The notes under the pieces were generated by a model that was not told the DNA's origin, searched no databases, and saw only the letters and a program-made list of their open reading frames with translations. Below are positions 60,482 through 64,000 of a DNA stretch of 64,000 nt, piece by piece. Both the position numbers and the translations under genes were made by a program. Source of the DNA: Thauera aromatica_A (GTDB taxonomy: Bacteria; Pseudomonadota; Gammaproteobacteria; Burkholderiales; Rhodocyclaceae); assembly GCF_023093595.1 (NCBI RefSeq), contig NZ_JALLIK010000104.1, positions 1 to 64,000 on the forward strand, read 5' to 3'. The first letter of the stretch is position 1, and each line of letters opens with the position of its first letter.

Positions 60482-61692
60482 TGCAGCGCTTCGCCTTCGC
60501 AGGCCGGCTGCCCCGCCCACGCGTGCAAGGGCGTGCGCAGCGCACCGATGTCGGCGAACGGCGAGCGTTCGAGCAGCAGCGCATCGAAGGGCGCGCCGCG
60601 CTCGAGGCGCGGGTGGGGATGGCCGAAGTGGCGGCGGGCGTTTGCGGTGGCGGCCTGCAGCACTTCGGCGGTGGTGAGACCCGCCTCGAGGTAGCGCTCG
60701 ATTTCCTCATGCACCGCGTGGCCGTGCTCGACTCCCATGCTGCCGGCGTCGGTGCCGAGCAGCAGGCGCACCCCCAGCTCGCGGGCGATCAGCAGGTGGC
60801 GCGCATGCTCGTCGAGGATGCGGCGCAGGTTGCCCACGGTCTGTGCCGACCAGCCCACCGCTGCGGGCTGCGCCCACTGGAAATGCACCGGGCAGAAGGT
60901 CGGCGTCCATGCGACGTCGCGCTCGGCCATCAGTGCGAGCAGGTCGCGGCGCATGAAGAAGCCGTGCTCGATCGAGCCCACCCCGGCGCGGGCGGCGATC
61001 TCCAGTCCGGCCGCGCCGCTGCAATGGACCATCGTGTCGCGCCCGCAGGCGCGCGCGGTGTCGACCACCAGACGCGCCGCGGCCAGATCGAACTGCGGCT
61101 CGTCGGTGACCGCGCCGGCGTCGAAATCGATGATCCCGGTCAGGATCAGCTTGATCTCGTCGCTGTCGCGGGCCAGCTCGCACACCGATGCGCGGATCGC
61201 GTCATCGTCGGCGACGTCGCGCGCCATGAAGGCGCCGTAGCGCTTGGGGCGCTTGACCCCGAGCCCGGCCGAGCGCACCTGGGCAAGGCCGGGGCTGTGG
61301 GCGGCTTCGTCGCGGAGGCGGTGGTTGATGCCGTGACGGTCGCCCGCGTCGCGCACCAGGGTCACGCCGCAGGCGAGCGCCTGGCGCGCGCTGGCGCGGG
61401 CGGCGTCGACCAGGTCCTCGACCGGCTTTTTGAGATGGGCGGCGCGCTGGGCGCCGTCGGTCGGGGCGCCGTCGAGGAACAGGTGCACGTGGGCATCGAC
61501 CAGCCCGGGCATCAGAAAGCCGCCACGCACGACCTCCATCCCCTGGGTGGCGAGCGTCGCGCCGAAGTCGCCCGCGGCGATGTCGGCGATGCGCCCTTCC
61601 TCGATGCGGAAGGTGAACGGGCCGGCGCCGTGCAGGCGCTCGCCGTCGAACCAGCCGTCGGCGACGACGGCGAAGCGATCGGTCGGGGTCAT
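60478..61692 (-). CDS. Metal-dependent amidohydrolase
   Basis: A 404-residue amidohydrolase with metal-binding HVHLF (in MPGLVDAHVHLFLDG), SIEHGFFM and LLLGTDAGSMGVEHG, in the imidazolonepropionase/prolidase-like branch. Substrate not known. It lies between a folate-type methyltransferase and FolD, overlapping folD by four bases and starting two bases after the methyltransferase stop. It may act on a methylated amide or cyclic compound that feeds the pathway. Confidence 0.8.
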   Translation of the reverse strand: MTPTDRFAVVADGWFDGERLHGAGPFTFRIEEGRIADIAAGDFGATLATQGMEVVRGGFLMPGLVDAHVHLFLDGAPTDGAQRAAHLKKPVEDLVDAARASARQALACGVTLVRDAGDRHGINHRLRDEAAHSPGLAQVRSAGLGVKRPKRYGAFMARDVADDDAIRASVCELARDSDEIKLILTGIIDFDAGAVTDEPQFDLAAARLVVDTARACGRDTMVHCSGAAGLEIAARAGVGSIEHGFFMRRDLLALMAERDVAWTPTFCPVHFQWAQPAAVGWSAQTVGNLRRILDEHARHLLIARELGVRLLLGTDAGSMGVEHGHAVHEEIERYLEAGLTTAEVLQAATANARRHFGHPHPRLERGAPFDALLLERSPFADIGALRTPLHAWAGQPACEGEALQ

Positions 61693-61694
61693 GT

Positions 61695-62597
61695 TCAGGC
61701 CTTGTAGAGCTTGCGCACCGCGCGCAGCGCGTTGCTGCCGGTGGTGTCGAGGAAATTGCGGTAGGCGGTGAGCACGTAGTCGTCTTCGGCCAGCGGCGCG
61801 TAGCCGCGCCACGGGGTGCCGAGCACGGTGTCGAAGCCGTGCGGCACCGCCAGGGTGAGGAAGGCGTTCTCCAGCCCGTGCTTGAGGTCCGAGCCGTCGG
61901 CGGCCTTGGGCGGGAGCTGCTGACCGATGTTGGACAGTCCGCCCATCATGTGCAGGCCTTTGAGCTCCAGGTCGGCGCCGATCAGGCGCACCGCGTCGAG
62001 GGTGGCGCGGTTCAGGCCCTCGGTGTCGGCGATGATCGCGCTCACCGACAGGTCGACGAAGACGTGATCGAGCGCCATGCCGTACTCGTCGCGCAGGCGC
62101 AGTGCCGCGCGGCGCGCGGTGGCGGCGATGTCCGCGGCGGTCTTGTTGTTCTTCGCCACGCCGTCGATGACACGCTCGGAGGCCATCACCATGACCCGGA
62201 ACGGCAGGTCGCGGTAGAGCTGCATCGCTTCCCAGCGGTGCTCGGTGATCGAGTTGACGATCGCCAGCTCGCCGCCGGTGCGGGTGCGGTCGTAGGTGGT
62301 GAGGCACAGCGCGAAGAGCTCGGCGGTGGGCACATCGAACGACAGCGGCACCGCGACCACGTCCTGGATGGCGCGGATCACGTCGACGAGGAAGCCGCGG
62401 TCGGTCATCGCCTGCGGGCCGATGTTGACGTTGAGGGCGAAGGCGCCGGCCTCGACCTGCTTGAGCGCGAGCGCCTGGATGGCGGCGAGGTCCTTGTCCT
62501 CGAACATCGCGCGCGTGCTCTTGAAGCCGGGGTTGATGCGCTCGCCGATGATGCGGATGCCGAAGCGGTTGGTTTCGCTGATGGTGCTTTCGTTCAT
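61695..62597 (-). CDS. Pterin-binding (methyltetrahydrofolate) corrinoid methyltransferase
   Basis: A 300-residue TIM-barrel protein of the pterin-binding/dihydropteroate synthase-like family: IIGERINPGFK at the N-terminus, ALNVNIGP, DVPTAELF, VNSITEHRW, MMGGLSNIGQQLPP. These are hallmarks of AcsE/MtgA-type methyltransferases that move methyl groups between tetrahydrofolate and a corrinoid protein. It overlaps the upstream activase gene by four bases. The corrinoid protein itself is not in this window. Confidence 0.83.
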   Translation of the reverse strand: MNESTISETNRFGIRIIGERINPGFKSTRAMFEDKDLAAIQALALKQVEAGAFALNVNIGPQAMTDRGFLVDVIRAIQDVVAVPLSFDVPTAELFALCLTTYDRTRTGGELAIVNSITEHRWEAMQLYRDLPFRVMVMASERVIDGVAKNNKTAADIAATARRAALRLRDEYGMALDHVFVDLSVSAIIADTEGLNRATLDAVRLIGADLELKGLHMMGGLSNIGQQLPPKAADGSDLKHGLENAFLTLAVPHGFDTVLGTPWRGYAPLAEDDYVLTAYRNFLDTTGSNALRAVRKLYKA

Positions 62598-64000
62598 GAC
62601 GGACTCTCTTCAGTGACGGTGCTGGGGATGGCGCAGGCCGTCGTTGCGGCGGCCTCGGAGGGATCGGGGGACTCGGCAAAGCCGATGTGGCGGAGGAAGC
62701 TGCGCTGGAAATCGGCGCGCGCGTTGAGCGCGCACGCCTGCGTGGTGCGCGCCAGTTCGCGCGCGCGTTCACGCTCGGCGCACGATCGCAGCAGGCGGCG
62801 CACGCCCTGCCCGGCGGCGTTGCCGACCTGAACGAAGCGGCTGCGCGGCAGCGGCGGGAACAGGCCGATGTCGATGCCGCTGTCGATGTCGAGGTAGGCG
62901 CCGAAGGCGCCGGCGAGGATGAAGCACTCGATCGCATCCTCGGCGAGCCCGGCTTCGGCCAGCAGCAGCTCGGTCGCGCTGCGGATCGCGGCCTTGGCCA
63001 GCTGTACCGCGCGCACGTCGGCCTGGGTGAACAGCACGTCGGGGGCGAGCCGGGCGGCGCGCTGGCCGCCTTCAGCGGTGACGATGTCCGGGTGGGTGGC
63101 GCACAGCCGGCCGCGGGCATCGAGCAGGCCGCCGCGGCGCAGCGCGGCCACCGCGTCGAGCACGCCCGAGCCGCACAGCCCGACCGCCTCGCCGCCGCCG
63201 ATGGTGCGCACCGCCAAACGCCCGCCGTCGACGGTGACCTTCTCGATCGCACCTTCGGCTGCGCGCATGCCGCAGCCGATATGCCCGCCTTCGAGCGCCG
63301 GCCCCGAGGGCGAGGACGCCGACCACAGGCGGCCGTGGTGGATGAGGCTGATCTCGGTGTTGGTGCCGATGTCCATCACCAGCGCACAGCCATGTCCGCG
63401 CCAGCGCGATTCGGTAGCGAGCAGCGCGCTGACGTGGTCGCCGCCGATGAAGCCGCCGATGTTGGGGGCGAGATGGACCCAGGCGCCGGGAGCGACGGCG
63501 AGCCCGAGCTCGCGCGCGCTCAGGTCGACGCTGTCGCGCAGCGCGGCGACGAAGGGCGCGCGCCCGAGCTGACGCACCGGCAGGCCGAGCAGCAGGTGGT
63601 GCATGGCGGTGTTGCCGCACACGGCGACATCGACGATGTCCTGCGGGCGCTGGCCGATGCTGGCGCACAGGTCGTGGGCGAGCGCATCGATCGCCTCGCA
63701 CGCCGCGGCGCGCAGGGCTTCGGCGACCTTCGGATCGCTGCCCGCATGGTCGATGCGGCTCACCAGGTCGGCGCCCCAGGCGGTCTGCGGGTTCTCCACG
63801 CCGAGGCGGGCGAGTGTGCGGCCGTCGTCGAGGTCGACGAGGAAGGCGGCGAGGTTGGTGGTGCCCAGATCGACCGCCAGCCCCAGGCTGCGCCGCCCGC
63901 TCGGGGCGAACGCGATCAGCGCCCCGCCCCGTTGCCAGGCGCGCAGGCGGCAGCGGGGGCTGCTGCCGGCGCGCAGCACCGCGGCGAGTTCGGCGGTGGC
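62594..64000 (-). CDS. RamA/RACo-like corrinoid-activating ASKHA protein, N-terminus beyond the window
   Basis: At least 468 residues, with ASKHA ATPase motifs: AVDLGTTNLAAFLVDL, GADLVSRID, VCGNTAMHHLLLGLPV, VMDIGTNTEI, LCGSGVLDAVAAL and FILAGAFGAYLD. These match the DUF4445-type reductive activators that restore Co(I) corrinoid in methyltransferase systems. The frame is open at the window end; the usual N-terminal 2Fe-2S ferredoxin domain would lie beyond 64000. Overlaps the methyltransferase start, forming one operon. Confidence 0.83.
   Translation of the reverse strand, partial: ATAELAAVLRAGSSPRCRLRAWQRGGALIAFAPSGRRSLGLAVDLGTTNLAAFLVDLDDGRTLARLGVENPQTAWGADLVSRIDHAGSDPKVAEALRAAACEAIDALAHDLCASIGQRPQDIVDVAVCGNTAMHHLLLGLPVRQLGRAPFVAALRDSVDLSARELGLAVAPGAWVHLAPNIGGFIGGDHVSALLATESRWRGHGCALVMDIGTNTEISLIHHGRLWSASSPSGPALEGGHIGCGMRAAEGAIEKVTVDGGRLAVRTIGGGEAVGLCGSGVLDAVAALRRGGLLDARGRLCATHPDIVTAEGGQRAARLAPDVLFTQADVRAVQLAKAAIRSATELLLAEAGLAEDAIECFILAGAFGAYLDIDSGIDIGLFPPLPRSRFVQVGNAAGQGVRRLLRSCAERERARELARTTQACALNARADFQRSFLRHIGFAESPDPSEAAATTACAIPSTVTEESPS

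Overview
The window is high-GC chromosomal DNA that best fits a betaproteobacterium of the Thauera/Azoarcus (Rhodocyclales) type. The indications are hopanoid genes, filamentous prophages sitting on a XerCD/dif-like site beside tRNA-Leu, selenoneine-type genes, and a corrinoid C1 operon. Genus is inferred from gene content only. No rRNA, CRISPR array or IS transposase was seen.

Layout. (1) 0.1-14.3 kb: a large UvrD-type helicase with a RelE-like front and an ankyrin tail, a prlF-yhaV toxin-antitoxin pair, the squalene/hopanoid operon hpnC-hpnD-hpnE, a divergent AttEFGH-like ABC export system, and dTDP-sugar genes rfbB-rfbD. (2) 14.37-27.5 kb: tRNA-Leu(UAG), then two filamentous (inovirus) prophages in mirror-image orientation. 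Their virion modules (about 3.4 kb) are near-identical inverted repeats. Their replication and repressor modules are unrelated. The three att sites read as one split host dif (outer halves at 14.56 and 27.48 kb) plus a complete central dif-like site built from phage arms. In both phages attP lies in the 3' part of the repressor-like gene, so integration changes the C-terminus of that protein. (3) 27.6-39.9 kb: a small unknown gene, a ferredoxin abutting a truncated sigma-54 activator, an ArsP-type permease with a thioredoxin-like protein, a phnD-phnC-phnE-phnE-like ABC importer, senB and senA (selenoneine), egtD, an internally deleted arsS remnant, and chrA. (4) 40-59 kb: a BREX type 1 defence island read leftward as brxR-brxA-brxB-brxC, then pglX, an SMC/OLD-like ATPase with a TOPRIM-like partner, a full-length Argonaute with an apparently intact DEDD tetrad, pglZ and brxL. 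A PIN-domain toxin-antitoxin pair sits antisense between brxC and pglX, and a REP-type palindrome lies in frame inside pglX. (5) 59.3-64 kb: two tRNA-Val(CAC) genes and an operon for a corrinoid-activating protein (cut by the window edge), a pterin-binding methyltransferase, an amidohydrolase and FolD.

The most unusual items are the Argonaute plus ATPase/TOPRIM cassette inside a BREX operon, and the paired inverted inoviruses whose integration rewrites the end of their repressors. All functional statements come from reading motifs and gene context in the sequence. No database search was run.
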